DNA of 64,000 nucleotides, from NCBI GenBank assembly GCA_020636005.1, contig JACJYR010000001.1, forward strand, positions 2,980,501 to 3,044,500. Reading direction: 5' to 3'. This DNA comes from Lewinellaceae bacterium. Its GTDB lineage: Bacteria > Bacteroidota > Bacteroidia > Chitinophagales > Saprospiraceae. Each line of letters opens with the position of its first letter. Positions within the stretch are counted from its first letter, which is position 1. Made by a program: the position numbers and the translations under genes. The notes under the pieces were generated by a model that saw only the letters and a program-made list of their open reading frames with translations, was not told the DNA's origin and did no database searches. Shown piece after piece: positions 27,790-36,831 of the stretch.

Positions 27790-28986
27790 GTACGGGAACC
27801 GCACCTGATATTCCCTTTTCACCATTTTCACCACTTTTTCCCGCAGCGTGTCCAGGTTGTCTTTGTCGAGGGCAGAGATGAAAACGTTTTCGTGGCTGTA
27901 CTCGTAGGAGAGGTTCAGGCTCAATTCCCGCTCGATGTCTGCCTTTGTTTCCGGGTCGAGGAGTTTGTCAAAATACCTTTCCCGATAGAGGTCTATTTTA
28001 TTAAAAACCAACAAGGTAGGTTTTTCCCTCGCGCCGAGTTCCTCCAGGGTTTCGTTGACCGTTTTGAGGTGCTCCTCATAGCGGGGGTGGGCGATGTCCA
28101 CCACATGCAGCAGGATATCGCTTTCCCGGACTTCGTCCAGTGTGGACTTGAAGCTTTCGATGAGGTGGTGGGGCAGTTTTCGGATAAAGCCAACTGTGTC
28201 GGAGAGCAGGAAGGGCATGTCGTCCCAAACGACCTTGCGCACGGTGGTGTCCAGGGTAGCGAAGAGTTTGTTTTCTGCAAACACGTCCGATTTGCTCAGG
28301 GTGTTCATCAAGGTTGATTTGCCCACGTTGGTATAGCCCACCAGCGAGACCCGTATGAGTTCGCCCCGGTTTTTTCGTTGGGTGAAAGCCTGGCGGTCGA
28401 TTTTTTCCAGTTGTTTTTTCAGCAGGGCAATCTTGTCCCGCACGATACGGCGGTCGGTTTCTATCTCCTTTTCACCAGGGCCCCGCATCCCGATACCGCC
28501 CCGCTGGCGCTCCAGGTGCGACCAAAGGCCCCGGAGGCGGGGCAGCAGGTATTGCAATTGGGCGAGTTCCACCTGAGTCTTGGCCTGGGCCGTTTGTGCC
28601 CGGCGGGCGAAGATGTCGAGGATGAGCGAGCTGCGATCCACGATCTTCACTTTCAGTTCCGATTCGAGGGCGGAGACCTGCTTGCCGGAGAGGTCGTCGT
28701 CGAAGATGACCATGTTGATCTCCTCGTGATCGTCCACGTATTTTTTGATTTCCTGCAATTTACCGGAGCCGATGAAGGTGCGGGGGTGCGGGTGTGGCAT
28801 TTTCTGGATGTAGCGCTTCATCGTAATAGCACCTGCCGTCAGGGCCAGGAATTCCAGTTCGTTCAGGTATTCCTGCACCAGTTCTTCATTCTGTTCCTTG
28901 TAAACCAGGCCAACGAGTACGGCATGTTCGGTTTCTTCTTTCAAGCCTTTAGCCGCTTGTGTTCCAACTGTCCATTCTTTGCTCAT
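27772..28986 (-). CDS. hflX: Ribosome-associated GTPase HflX
   Basis: 404 residues. The N-terminal HflX subdomain (~20-195) includes FIGSGKLQEIKKYV and IDRSSLILDIFARRAQTAQAK, then RGGIGMRGPGEKEIETDRR, a hallmark of the family. G domain: G1 GYTNVGKSTL, G2 region FATLDTTVRKV, G3 DTVGFI, G4 NKID, G5 SALDKDN. HflX splits stalled or heat-damaged 70S ribosomes. It is upstream of the EnvC-like gene's stop in the opposite sense of order (both minus strand; EnvC-like first), 105 bases apart with the CT-rich repeat between. Its stop codon lies inside the second unit of the tandem duplication. Confidence 0.93.
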   Translation of the reverse strand: MSKEWTVGTQAAKGLKEETEHAVLVGLVYKEQNEELVQEYLNELEFLALTAGAITMKRYIQKMPHPHPRTFIGSGKLQEIKKYVDDHEEINMVIFDDDLSGKQVSALESELKVKIVDRSSLILDIFARRAQTAQAKTQVELAQLQYLLPRLRGLWSHLERQRGGIGMRGPGEKEIETDRRIVRDKIALLKKQLEKIDRQAFTQRKNRGELIRVSLVGYTNVGKSTLMNTLSKSDVFAENKLFATLDTTVRKVVWDDMPFLLSDTVGFIRKLPHHLIESFKSTLDEVRESDILLHVVDIAHPRYEEHLKTVNETLEELGAREKPTLLVFNKIDLYRERYFDKLLDPETKADIERELSLNLSYEYSHENVFISALDKDNLDTLREKVVKMVKREYQVRFPYEVKTW

Positions 28987-29027
28987 AGTTATTTTTAAAG
29001 TAAAAAAAGTAGTGTAAAATCATTGCT

Positions 29028-29098
29028 TCATTCTCTCATTCTCTCTCTCATTCTCTCATTCTCTCATTCTCTCTCTCATTCTCTCATTCTCTCATTGA
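29028..29098 (-). repeat. (GAATGAGA)n simple repeat
   Basis: Read on the minus strand, about nine GAATGAGA/GAGA units run directly from the stop codon of the EnvC-like gene (TGA at 29094-29092 is the first TGA of the repeat). It fills most of the gap to hflX. Length variation by slippage would be expected. Confidence 0.85.
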
Positions 29099-30375
29099 CT
29101 CCCCACCCATTCCACCGGGTTCAGCCTGGTCTTCTCCTTCCATATTTCAAAGTGTACTTCCGAAGAATTTGTCTTTCGGTCGGTACTTACTTTGCCCAGG
29201 TTTTGCCGGACAGCGATTTTGTCGCCTTTTTTGACGGAGACTTCCTCCAGGTTGGAATAGACCGTATAATACTCCCCGTGTTGCAGGATGACCATGTAAT
29301 CGTAGCCGGGGATGAACTGGGTGCCGACGACTGTGCCCTCGAACACCGACCGTACCTGCGAGCCTTGATCGGTGCGGATGTCAATCCCGTTGTTGGTAAT
29401 TTCAACGGACTTGATGGTGGGGTGCTGCTGGCGGCCAAAGTAGCCGGTAATGACGCCATTTTTCACGGGCCAGGGCAGCTTTCCTTTGTTGTTTTGAAAA
29501 TCTTTGGACAAAACGTTGGTTTCTGAGGCGGCAGAAGGTTTGGGGCCGCTACTGCTATTGGCCACAGCCGCCGTGCGCTCTGCTTTTTTAGCTTTTTCTA
29601 TTTCTTCTTTGATGACGTTCTCGATGGCTTCGCTGAGTTTCTCGGCGGCGGTGCGCTTCCTGTCCAGTTCCCGGGCGAGGCGCGACTCGTCGCCTTTCAG
29701 TTCTTCGAGCATCCTGTTTTTGGCGTTCATTTCCAGGCCGAGCATTTCCGACTGGCGGCGTTCGGAGTCTATCAGGCGCTCCCGTTCCTGTTTGCGCTCT
29801 TCCAGCATCGCTATTTTGTCAAGGAGTGTTTTCTGGGTTTCCAGGATGAGGTGGGCCTGTTTTTGGCGGTAGCGGTCGTATTGCCGCAGGTATTGCCATC
29901 GGCGGAAAGCGTCGTTGAAACCCTTGGCAGAAAAAATGAACAGCCAGTCGCTACGGGTAAGTCGTTGCCGGTAGGCATGGCGGGCCATTTTGGCATATTC
30001 GGTCTTCAGGCTGCCGATGTCATCGTTGAGGGCGTTGATGACATCCACCGTGCGGTCCACATTTTCGATGATGAGCTGGATTTCGGCCTGCATGGTCTCG
30101 ATGAGCTGTCGGCGCTTGCTGATTTGTTTCTGCAGGGTCAGGTAACGGGAGAAGGTGGCTTCCCGGTTTTCCTTGGTCTGTTTCAGGAGGCTGGTGGTTT
30201 GTTCGATTTCCCGCAGGAGCTTTTTGCGCTTTTCTTCCAGGGTCTTTCTGGACTGCTGCCCAAATGCCGAGGCGCTAACAGCCAGGATGAGGAAAAGGAT
30301 GAAGGCTTTTCTTGCCAAACGCTTGCCCTTCCTGAAAAGCCCTGCTCGCTCCCGGCTATAGAGCCATGAAGCCAT
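29092..30375 (-). CDS. EnvC-like murein hydrolase activator (degenerate LytM/M23 domain)
   Basis: 427 residues from the ATG at 30375, which gives a signal peptide (KAFILFLILAVSASAFGQ); upstream in-frame starts overlap the DUF4292 gene. Long coiled coils span ~35-260 (KTLEEKRKKLLREIEQTT, KAERTAAVAN). The C-terminal LytM domain has NNGIDIRTDQGS, VILQHGEYYTVYSNL and EVHFEIWK: the first zinc-ligand His of active M23 enzymes is Asn, and the first His of the HxH motif is Glu. That fits EnvC-type proteins that lack activity and instead switch on amidases at division sites. The partner amidase is not in the window. Confidence 0.85.
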   Translation of the reverse strand: MASWLYSRERAGLFRKGKRLARKAFILFLILAVSASAFGQQSRKTLEEKRKKLLREIEQTTSLLKQTKENREATFSRYLTLQKQISKRRQLIETMQAEIQLIIENVDRTVDVINALNDDIGSLKTEYAKMARHAYRQRLTRSDWLFIFSAKGFNDAFRRWQYLRQYDRYRQKQAHLILETQKTLLDKIAMLEERKQERERLIDSERRQSEMLGLEMNAKNRMLEELKGDESRLARELDRKRTAAEKLSEAIENVIKEEIEKAKKAERTAAVANSSSGPKPSAASETNVLSKDFQNNKGKLPWPVKNGVITGYFGRQQHPTIKSVEITNNGIDIRTDQGSQVRSVFEGTVVGTQFIPGYDYMVILQHGEYYTVYSNLEEVSVKKGDKIAVRQNLGKVSTDRKTNSSEVHFEIWKEKTRLNPVEWVGSQ

Positions 30376-30397
30376 GATGCCACAACAACAAGCTCCA

Positions 30398-31162
30398 TCA
30401 ATCCACCCTTTCATATCTGTCCGGTATTTCGAAGTCCATTTTTTGTGGGACATTGATCTCAACTTTTGAAAATTCCACGCCTACGTGTGTGTTGCCCAGG
30501 CCGCCGCCTTTCAAATTAAAGCTACGAAAATATGAAAATTTTTGTTTGTCCTCCAAGGGGCGATAATCTGAGGATACTACGGAGATGCTTCGGTTGTTGC
30601 GGAAATCGTCCACGAAAAACTCGGACAGCAGCATTTTCGTTCCGTCCAGCCAGTATTTGGCCGTGAGCTTATCGGTCTTTTGAGACAGGAGGTAACGGCT
30701 GGAATCTACCGCTGCCTCCGTTTGGCTGGAAAAGAAAACAGGGTTGCCCAACAGGATGGCCTGCAGCCCCTGGAAATTTACCGGCAGGTTGTATTCCTTC
30801 TGGAGGTAGCTGAACGGCTTGGCTGTGTATTCCCGGTTCAGGCGGTCGAGCACGAAAAAGGAATCGGGCCTCACCAGCGCCCTGGCCCCTTCTAGGCTGA
30901 ACTTTTTGAAAACCATCCAAATGGCGCTGTCCCTTTTGATGCGGATAGTGGCGCTGAAGGATTCCCCGCCGTACTCATCGGAATAGGAGACTTTGGCTTT
31001 GGCTTCCAGCCAGTCTGCTTTGACCTGGTTTTCCAGGAGGTGCTTCATCAGCACTTTTTCACTTTTGGGTTTGAGGTTGGCCCCTTCCGCACGGCGGAGG
31101 GTTTTGCAGGCTGATGCCGTAAGTAGCAAGAGCGAAAGGAAAAAGAATGCTGCTTGTTTCAA
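30398..31162 (-). CDS. DUF4292 family lipoprotein
   Basis: 254 residues. A lipoprotein signal peptide (FFFLSLLLLTASAC, lipobox ending in Cys19) leads to a beta-rich domain (ATIRIKRDSAIWMVFKKFSLEGARAL, FFVLDRLNREYTAKP, SYFRSFNLKGGGLG) similar in layout to LolA/LolB-type lipid carriers, which DUF4292 proteins are thought to resemble. It directly precedes the EnvC-like gene on the minus strand, 22 bases apart by the chosen start, and both are probably expressed from the promoter at 31243-31250. Outer-membrane lipoprotein handling is an inference. Confidence 0.82.
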   Translation of the reverse strand: MKQAAFFFLSLLLLTASACKTLRRAEGANLKPKSEKVLMKHLLENQVKADWLEAKAKVSYSDEYGGESFSATIRIKRDSAIWMVFKKFSLEGARALVRPDSFFVLDRLNREYTAKPFSYLQKEYNLPVNFQGLQAILLGNPVFFSSQTEAAVDSSRYLLSQKTDKLTAKYWLDGTKMLLSEFFVDDFRNNRSISVVSSDYRPLEDKQKFSYFRSFNLKGGGLGNTHVGVEFSKVEINVPQKMDFEIPDRYERVD

Positions 31163-31242
31163 GGCCGGGTGATTTATGTACGGTGAACTACAAATGATGA
31201 ACGTTGAACTTAGGGGACGAAAGAATTCAATCTTTGGTAACG

Positions 31243-31250
31243 CAAAAGTA
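31243..31250 (-). promoter_or_regulatory. -7 promoter element for DUF4292/EnvC-like unit
   Basis: TACTTTTG on the minus strand fits TAnnTTTG, 80 bases before the DUF4292 start. Confidence 0.4.
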
Positions 31251-31385
31251 GCTGTTTTAGGTGTCCCAAGATGAAATACAGGTTTTTGTCAGCGGATGAA
31301 TGCGTGCAATAATTCTCGTGCCAGGCTTAAAATGTTCTCAATGACCATTTGCCCCATTGGCCCGATGACTGTCTTCCGTATTTCC

Positions 31386-31393
31386 TACCTTTG
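31386..31393 (+). promoter_or_regulatory. -7 promoter element for the small DUF4834-like gene
   Basis: TACCTTTG fits TAnnTTTG and lies 17 bases before ATG 31411. Confidence 0.5.
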
Positions 31394-31410
31394 TACAAAA
31401 TTTCCTGATC

Positions 31411-31590
31411 ATGATCAAGTTGCTTATCTGGGGCGTCATTGGGTATTTCATTTACCAGTATTTTCAAAACAAGTTTGGGTTGAAGGAAGGCGGAAAGCAG
31501 GATTCCATCCACCACCACCACTATCACGAGGATAAAAAGCAGTCCAAAGATGACGAAGGAGACTACATTGACTATGAGGAATTGAAATAG
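31411..31590 (+). CDS. Small membrane protein, DUF4834-like
   Basis: 59 residues. One N-terminal transmembrane helix (MIKLLIWGVIGYFIYQYF) is followed by a short basic segment, a His run (SIHHHHYHEDKK) and an acidic tail (DDEGDYIDYEELK). The N-terminal helix, charged tail and terminal YIDYEELK fit small Bacteroidota proteins of the DUF4834 type. It has its own promoter box and a 40-base gap to the pseudouridine synthase gene. The function is unknown. The His cluster could bind metal, which is speculation. Confidence 0.7.
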   Translation: MIKLLIWGVIGYFIYQYFQNKFGLKEGGKQDSIHHHHYHEDKKQSKDDEGDYIDYEELK

Positions 31591-31630
31591 TGGAAGCTTA
31601 ACAAAACACCATTATCAAACACTGAAAATA

Positions 31631-32320
31631 TTGGAAACAGAAAAAATAGGTGACTGGATTATTGCCAAAAACAACCAGTTCATCGCCTTCAACAAACCGC
31701 CAGGCATGCCCGTACAGGCTGATAAGACCGGCGATAAATCTCTCCTTCAACTGGCGGAAATATACTGTAAATCAAAGCTTTATCCTGTTCATAGGCTCGA
31801 CCGCCCAGCCAGTGGGGTGGTGGTTTTTGCCAAAACAAAAACGGCGGTTGGTTCCCTGAACGACCAATTCAAAGAGCGCACCGTGCGCAAAACCTACCTG
31901 GCCGTCGTTAAGGATTTGCCCCCTGAAAAGGAAGGCACCGCTGCCCATTTCCTGCAAAAAAACCAGGAAAAAAACCGTTCGCTGGTAAAAGGGGAAAAGG
32001 GCGTTGGCGGCAAGGAAGCGGAATTGAAATACCGTGTGCTTGGGAGCAGCGACAACTACCACCTGCTGGAAGTACAGCCGCTCACGGGGCGCCACCACCA
32101 GATCCGGGCGCAATTGGCGGCGATGGGCTGCCCCATTAAGGGCGATGTGAAATATGGCTCCCGGCGTGGAAATAAAGATCGCTCCATCCACCTGCACGCC
32201 TGGAAACTTGAATTCAAGCACCCATTTTCGAGCGAAACAACGCTGCTGACAGCAGACCCGCCGGCTGATGTGGTGTGGGATGCTTTTAGACAATTCATGG
32301 TTGCCGGCCCTACTGCATGA
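31631..32320 (+). CDS. RluA-family pseudouridine synthase
   Basis: 229 residues. The start is the TTG at 31631: a TGA lies three codons upstream in frame and the first in-frame ATG (31705) would cut the conserved N-terminus (FNKPPGMPVQ). Catalytic motif HRLDRPASGVVVFAKT contains the essential Asp, followed by KTYLAVV and GRHHQIRAQLAAMGCPIKGD. No S4 domain is present, as in RluA/TruC-type enzymes. It isomerises uridine in rRNA or tRNA; the target site cannot be told. The stop overlaps ATG 32317 of the next reading frame (ATGA). Confidence 0.9.
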   Translation: METEKIGDWIIAKNNQFIAFNKPPGMPVQADKTGDKSLLQLAEIYCKSKLYPVHRLDRPASGVVVFAKTKTAVGSLNDQFKERTVRKTYLAVVKDLPPEKEGTAAHFLQKNQEKNRSLVKGEKGVGGKEAELKYRVLGSSDNYHLLEVQPLTGRHHQIRAQLAAMGCPIKGDVKYGSRRGNKDRSIHLHAWKLEFKHPFSSETTLLTADPPADVVWDAFRQFMVAGPTA

Positions 32321-32364
32321 AGAAGCCTGCCGGAAACCGATTTTATGATAAATGCAATAAAACC

Positions 32365-33039
32365 ATGCAACAACGCTTGATTACCTGCCTGCTGGTGGCC
32401 GTCGGCCTTCACGGCATTTCCTTCGGCCAAAACAACAGTATTTACCGGGATCCCCTCGAAATAAGGGCAGCAAGGGCCGATTCGGCCATCCTGGCCATCA
32501 AAAACGGGGCGCTCATTTTGCGGCTGACCTCCGGCACAAAGAAAATCGAAGAATTGAACAGGCTGGCAAACACAGCGGGCATTAGCACATCCAGGCAAAA
32601 ACGGCTGCGGAAAATGGCCCAATCTTCCCAGGAAGAAACTGACAGGATCAACCGTTTACTGGTGGAAGAATTTTCCAGCCAATTTGATTTTTCCAAAGTG
32701 CTGTTCATGTACGACACCGCCGTGCAGCACCTGAAAAATGGCGTATCAACTGGTATTTTTCTCGATAAAAACCTGCAGCCCGACCCCGCTGCCACACTTG
32801 GCGGGGCCTCTTATTGTATTGCCTACTTCGGCCGGGAGCCCAACAACCTCGCCGGCAGCAAGGTGGAGGGGGTGCTCACGATGAACAGCGATTTCAAGCT
32901 GTTGGAGAACCCATTTCCGTATTTCGTATCCCAGATAAAATATTTCCTGCTCTTTGTAAAAAGGCCGGAAGAAAAATACTTCCAGCTTCTCGTCCGTAGG
33001 TACAACAAGGCATTACACAATTATTTTAGCAAGATGTAA
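32365..33039 (+). CDS. Hypothetical exported protein
   Basis: 224 residues from ATG 32365, which gives a good signal peptide (QQRLITCLLVAVGLHGISFGQ). An upstream in-frame ATG at 32317 overlaps the RluA stop as ATGA and would add 16 residues; coupling makes it a real alternative. The mature part is mixed alpha/beta with a charged helical stretch (~65-100: TKKIEELNRL, SSQEETDRINRLLVEEF) and a C-terminal aromatic-rich region (PYFVSQIKYFLLFVKRPEEKYFQLLVRRY). No family recognised. Likely periplasmic. Confidence 0.7.
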   Translation: MQQRLITCLLVAVGLHGISFGQNNSIYRDPLEIRAARADSAILAIKNGALILRLTSGTKKIEELNRLANTAGISTSRQKRLRKMAQSSQEETDRINRLLVEEFSSQFDFSKVLFMYDTAVQHLKNGVSTGIFLDKNLQPDPAATLGGASYCIAYFGREPNNLAGSKVEGVLTMNSDFKLLENPFPYFVSQIKYFLLFVKRPEEKYFQLLVRRYNKALHNYFSKM

Positions 33040-33129
33040 GGCAAACAGGGCACCTGCACAAAGCCACTGCCCCTGATGCACCTCTGCCCACCGAAAAAGG
33101 CCATTAAATTTTTGGAAAAAGCATAAAGA

Positions 33130-33501
33130 TCATTTCAGGGAATCCCCCTTCGTTCCCAGGATGGGCTTGATGGGCGTGGAATCGCTGGGCGGCGTGAATG
33201 CGGGCTTTTCCGGGCGGCCTGGAATGGAGGGCAAGTCAGAGGTGTCCCGTTTGAAACGGGCATCGGCCAGGAGTGTGGAATCCACAATGGCTGCTGCCCT
33301 TTCCATCACTTTCCTGTTGCAGTTGGCCTCCAGGTCGGCATACCATCGCTGCAGCCGTTCGGCGAGTTTTTCCTGCATCACTTGCTCCTTTGTTTTGGAA
33401 GGAGGTTTGCGAACACAACCCGTCCAGGCAACGGTAGCCATTGCCAGAAAGACAAGCAGGTATATATAAGTGGTAAGTTGACTGATGTGTTGCATGGTCA
33501 A
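33130..33501 (-). CDS. Small hypothetical lipoprotein
   Basis: 123 residues (start could also be the third codon, ATG). Hydrophobic segment TYIYLLVFLAMATVAWTGC ends in a lipobox-like WTGC. The mature part has a charged helix (KEQVMQEKLAERLQRWYADLEANC) and a Pro-rich tail (PSIPGRPEKPAFTPPSDS). The ATG overlaps the stop of the upstream small lipoprotein gene by 4 bases, so the two are coupled. No family recognised. Confidence 0.65.
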   Translation of the reverse strand: MTMQHISQLTTYIYLLVFLAMATVAWTGCVRKPPSKTKEQVMQEKLAERLQRWYADLEANCNRKVMERAAAIVDSTLLADARFKRDTSDLPSIPGRPEKPAFTPPSDSTPIKPILGTKGDSLK

Positions 33502-33785
33502 TTTTCAGTAGCCTGGTCGATTTCCCTTTTGATGCGTTCCAGGTATTTTTGGATTTCAGCCTGCCGCTCCCGCATGATAGAATCTACTTTGTACTGCACG
33601 GCGCTGTCAAATCTGGCATTGCACAGGCTGTCGAAACGAGGCCGCAAGCTGTCCACCTGGATTTTGAAAAGGCTGTCTATGATCTCCCGGTCTTTGTAAA
33701 GTAAAGTGGGAGGCGGATCTTCCGTGCAAGCTGCAGCGAGGAAAGCTATGCAGGCAAAAAGGGCAGATGTTTTGAGCTGTACCAT
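33498..33785 (-). CDS. Small hypothetical lipoprotein
   Basis: 95 residues. Signal peptide with lipobox (ALFACIAFLAAAC), then an almost entirely helical, charged mature part with a repeating pattern (DREIIDSLFKIQVDSLRPRFDSLCNARFDSAVQYKVDSIM). Coupled to the next lipoprotein by ATGA overlap, and 24 bases after the BatC-like gene, so all three probably form one operon. Function unknown. Confidence 0.7.
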   Translation of the reverse strand: MVQLKTSALFACIAFLAAACTEDPPPTLLYKDREIIDSLFKIQVDSLRPRFDSLCNARFDSAVQYKVDSIMRERQAEIQKYLERIKREIDQATEN

Positions 33786-33809
33786 TAGTTTGAAAGTTGC
33801 CTCAGTGGA

Positions 33810-34538
<729 letters not shown>

Positions 34539-34569
34539 TGACTTAGGGAGTTTTGGTGGCAAAAGAACG

Positions 34570-34577
34570 CAAAGCTA
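34570..34577 (-). promoter_or_regulatory. -7 promoter element for the BatC-like operon
   Basis: TAGCTTTG on the minus strand fits TAnnTTTG, about 31 bases before ATG 34538, and favours that start. Confidence 0.5.
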
Positions 34578-34660
34578 CAGTGGGTTGGTTTATTTGGCCA
34601 CTAAAAAAAGCCGTTGGCTGCACGTAAAAGGAAAAAGTGTTGCCCATCGCATCAGCATGG

Positions 34661-34763
34661 TCATTCTTAGGAGTTTAAATGATGGTGATTTTTAAAAATT
34701 ATCGTGATTTAGTCTTTGAAACCACTGAAAGTCAAGCAGTTATTTCAACCCACAATTCGCATT
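34661..34763 (-). repeat. MITE-like element, copy 2 (diverged, one end lost)
   Basis: Aligns in reverse orientation to 22970-23103. Shared blocks include AGGAGTTTAAAT and the 29-base block starting GAAACCACTGAAAGTC. The outer end on the right still resembles the inverted repeat (CAACCCACAATTCGCATTGA); the left inverted repeat is no longer recognisable. Confidence 0.75.
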
Positions 34764-35076
34764 GATAATTTAGCCCTAAACATCTTTGTTCAACTTCTAA
34801 CCCTACACCTTCTCAGGCAGGGCCCGTCGGTGCAGCCTGGGGGCTTGGAGCTTCCTTTTAAACAAATGAGGGAAGGAGGTCAAATAACATGTAAGCCTCC
34901 CATTTTATAAAGTGCTGGTTACCAGTTAACTTTCAAAAAAGTAAGTACCTGACAAAAAAGTGTGAATGGTAACAAAGGTAGCACTCGGTTGTAGTTTTGA
35001 AAAACAAATTGAAGGGTGCACGGTGGGCGACCCCACATCTCACTCCTCACCCAACACTTCTAAAATCTTTTAAACG
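34764..35076. other. Intergenic region before the DJ-1-like gene
   Basis: 313 bases. A plus-strand TAGTTTTG at 34992-34999 fits the promoter consensus, 77 bases before ATG 35077. A minus-strand TACCTTTG is at 34973-34980. Nothing else recognised. Confidence 0.35.
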
Positions 35077-35820
35077 ATGAGCGCAAACATCAATACCATG
35101 CCCGGCAGGAAAAAGCATATCGCTTTGGTCGCTGCCAACCCTGCTGTTTCAAAGCAGACTGGCTGGCCCATCGGTTTCTGGTGGGCAGAACTGGTTCACC
35201 CTTATTGGGAGTTTACCGAAAACGGCTACGAAGTCGAAATCTTCTCCCCCGATGGCGGTGCCCTGCAGGCCGACGGCTACTCCGACCCCGAAGATGCCAG
35301 CGGCTATTCCGCCCACGATATATTGTCGTTGGGTTTCAAAAAATCGGCCACCCACGCCGCCCTGATCGAAAACACGAAGAAAATCAATGACCTCAAAGTT
35401 GCCGACTTCGACGCCATCTTCCTCACTGGCGGCCAAAGTCCAATGTACACTTTCATTGACAACGAACCGCTGCACAAACTCTTCATCCAATTTTATGAAG
35501 CTGGAAAAGTAGCGGCTGCCATCTGCCACGCCACCTGCATTTTACTGAAAGTAAAAACCAGCGACGGCAAACTGCTCGTGGACGGCAAAACCTGGACGGG
35601 CTTCGCTGACAGCGAGGAAGCTTTTGCCGACAACTTCGTCAACATGCGCATCCAACCCTTTTGGATTGAAACGGAGGGGCGCAAAATCCCGAACTCCAAC
35701 TACATCAATGGAGGCCTGTTCAAGCCTTTCGCCGTGCGGGACGGCAACCTCGTCACCGGGCAGCAGCAGTTCAGCGGCACGGCGGCGGCGAAGCTGGTCG
35801 TTGAGGCGCTGGGAGTTTGA
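35077..35820 (+). CDS. Type 1 glutamine amidotransferase-like protein, DJ-1/PfpI (Hsp31-like)
   Basis: 247 residues. DJ-1/ThiJ/PfpI fold: VEIFSPDGGALQADGYSD, FDAIFLTGGQSPMYTF, and the nucleophile elbow AAICHATCILL with the catalytic Cys. Length and the GFWWAELVHPYWEF segment fit the Hsp31/glyoxalase III-like branch, whose members detoxify methylglyoxal or act as chaperones. ATG 35098 could also be the start (MPGRKKHIALV). It begins a run of same-strand stress and small-molecule genes. The exact reaction is not certain. Confidence 0.85.
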   Translation: MSANINTMPGRKKHIALVAANPAVSKQTGWPIGFWWAELVHPYWEFTENGYEVEIFSPDGGALQADGYSDPEDASGYSAHDILSLGFKKSATHAALIENTKKINDLKVADFDAIFLTGGQSPMYTFIDNEPLHKLFIQFYEAGKVAAAICHATCILLKVKTSDGKLLVDGKTWTGFADSEEAFADNFVNMRIQPFWIETEGRKIPNSNYINGGLFKPFAVRDGNLVTGQQQFSGTAAAKLVVEALGV

Positions 35821-35847
35821 TTCGCCGTCCGCTGCTAATTTTTGGAC

Positions 35848-36609
35848 ATGAAGCAATTTGTGGCAATCGGTCTGCTCATTTTCGGGGTACAAAGCTTGCA
35901 GGCACAACTGCTGGAGCGCGACACTGCCCGCTGGTCGTTTGCCCTGGCCTCCAGTTTTTTCATCAGCAAGGGCAACGTGGACCGGCTGCTTTGGAAGTCC
36001 GACGCCTCGCTGAAGCACCTGGGGCCAGGCTGGGGTGCTTCCACCGACAATACCTACCTCTATGGTTCCTTTGGCGGCTTCAAAACGGAGCGGGATTTTT
36101 TCAGCCGGAACTTCCTGTACCTGCAACCCAAAAAACGGATCTACCCCTACCTGATGGGCTGGCTGGAAAAGAACCTGCGGCGGAAGATTGACTTCCGCTA
36201 CCAGTTTGGGCCGGGGGCTACCTGGGTGGCCTTGAAAAAGGAAAGCCATGCGCTGAAATTTTCCCTGACGGCCACCTATGAACATACAGATTTCAACAGC
36301 AACGATTTCCTGAATGCCGAACCGCAAAGCTCCGATGTCATTGAAACCTGGCGGCTCACAGGGCGGCTGTTCGGCTACCACGGGCTGTGGAAGGGCAGGC
36401 TCAGGTTGCAGTATGAGTTTTGGTACCAACAGTCGTTGCAGCATGGCGACAACTACCGCTACCATACTGACGTATCCATACAGGCACCCCTTTCAAAGGC
36501 TTTTTCGGTAAAAATCAACCTGAACTATTCTTTTGAAAACGTGGTGTTGCGGGGAGTGAAGCAAGGCGATTTGTTCTGGACAATGGGGCTAAACTTTAAA
36601 AAACCATAA
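35848..36609 (+). CDS. DUF481 family outer-membrane beta-barrel protein
   Basis: 253 residues. Signal peptide ~1-20 (AIGLLIFGVQSLQAQ), then alternating beta strands typical of DUF481 (SFALASSFFISKGNVDRLLWK, TDNTYLYGSFGGFKTERDFF, RFSLTATYEH-like and SVKINLNYSFENVVLRG), ending in an aromatic-containing strand (FWTMGLNFKKP). DUF481 proteins are predicted outer-membrane barrels of unknown cargo. It follows the DJ-1-like gene by 27 bases and is probably in the same transcript. Confidence 0.8.
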   Translation: MKQFVAIGLLIFGVQSLQAQLLERDTARWSFALASSFFISKGNVDRLLWKSDASLKHLGPGWGASTDNTYLYGSFGGFKTERDFFSRNFLYLQPKKRIYPYLMGWLEKNLRRKIDFRYQFGPGATWVALKKESHALKFSLTATYEHTDFNSNDFLNAEPQSSDVIETWRLTGRLFGYHGLWKGRLRLQYEFWYQQSLQHGDNYRYHTDVSIQAPLSKAFSVKINLNYSFENVVLRGVKQGDLFWTMGLNFKKP

Positions 36610-36831
36610 CCTTGATCGACTGTCAGCTTTCCGGGGAAAAAAGTAGGTTTGCAGCAGAAGGCTGGAACAACAATTCCAGATAAACAATCACAACGCCCGG
36701 TTCTTAAAACCGAGATTGTTCAAAAAACTGTGTCAATTTCTCACAAGTGATTGATGGTGAGAGTGTGTTTTTTTCAAAAACACACTTCTCTGAATGGTCT
36801 CCTTAAAACCTGGCTACAAATCACTTACCTT
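36610..36831 (+). other. Leader region of the osmC-like gene with a hairpin and a shared repeat
   Basis: 222 bases. A perfect GTGTGTTTTT/AAAAACACAC hairpin (about 36763-36785) sits in a stretch (36745-36810) that resembles 17431-17495 upstream of the MORN-caspase gene. Confidence 0.45.
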
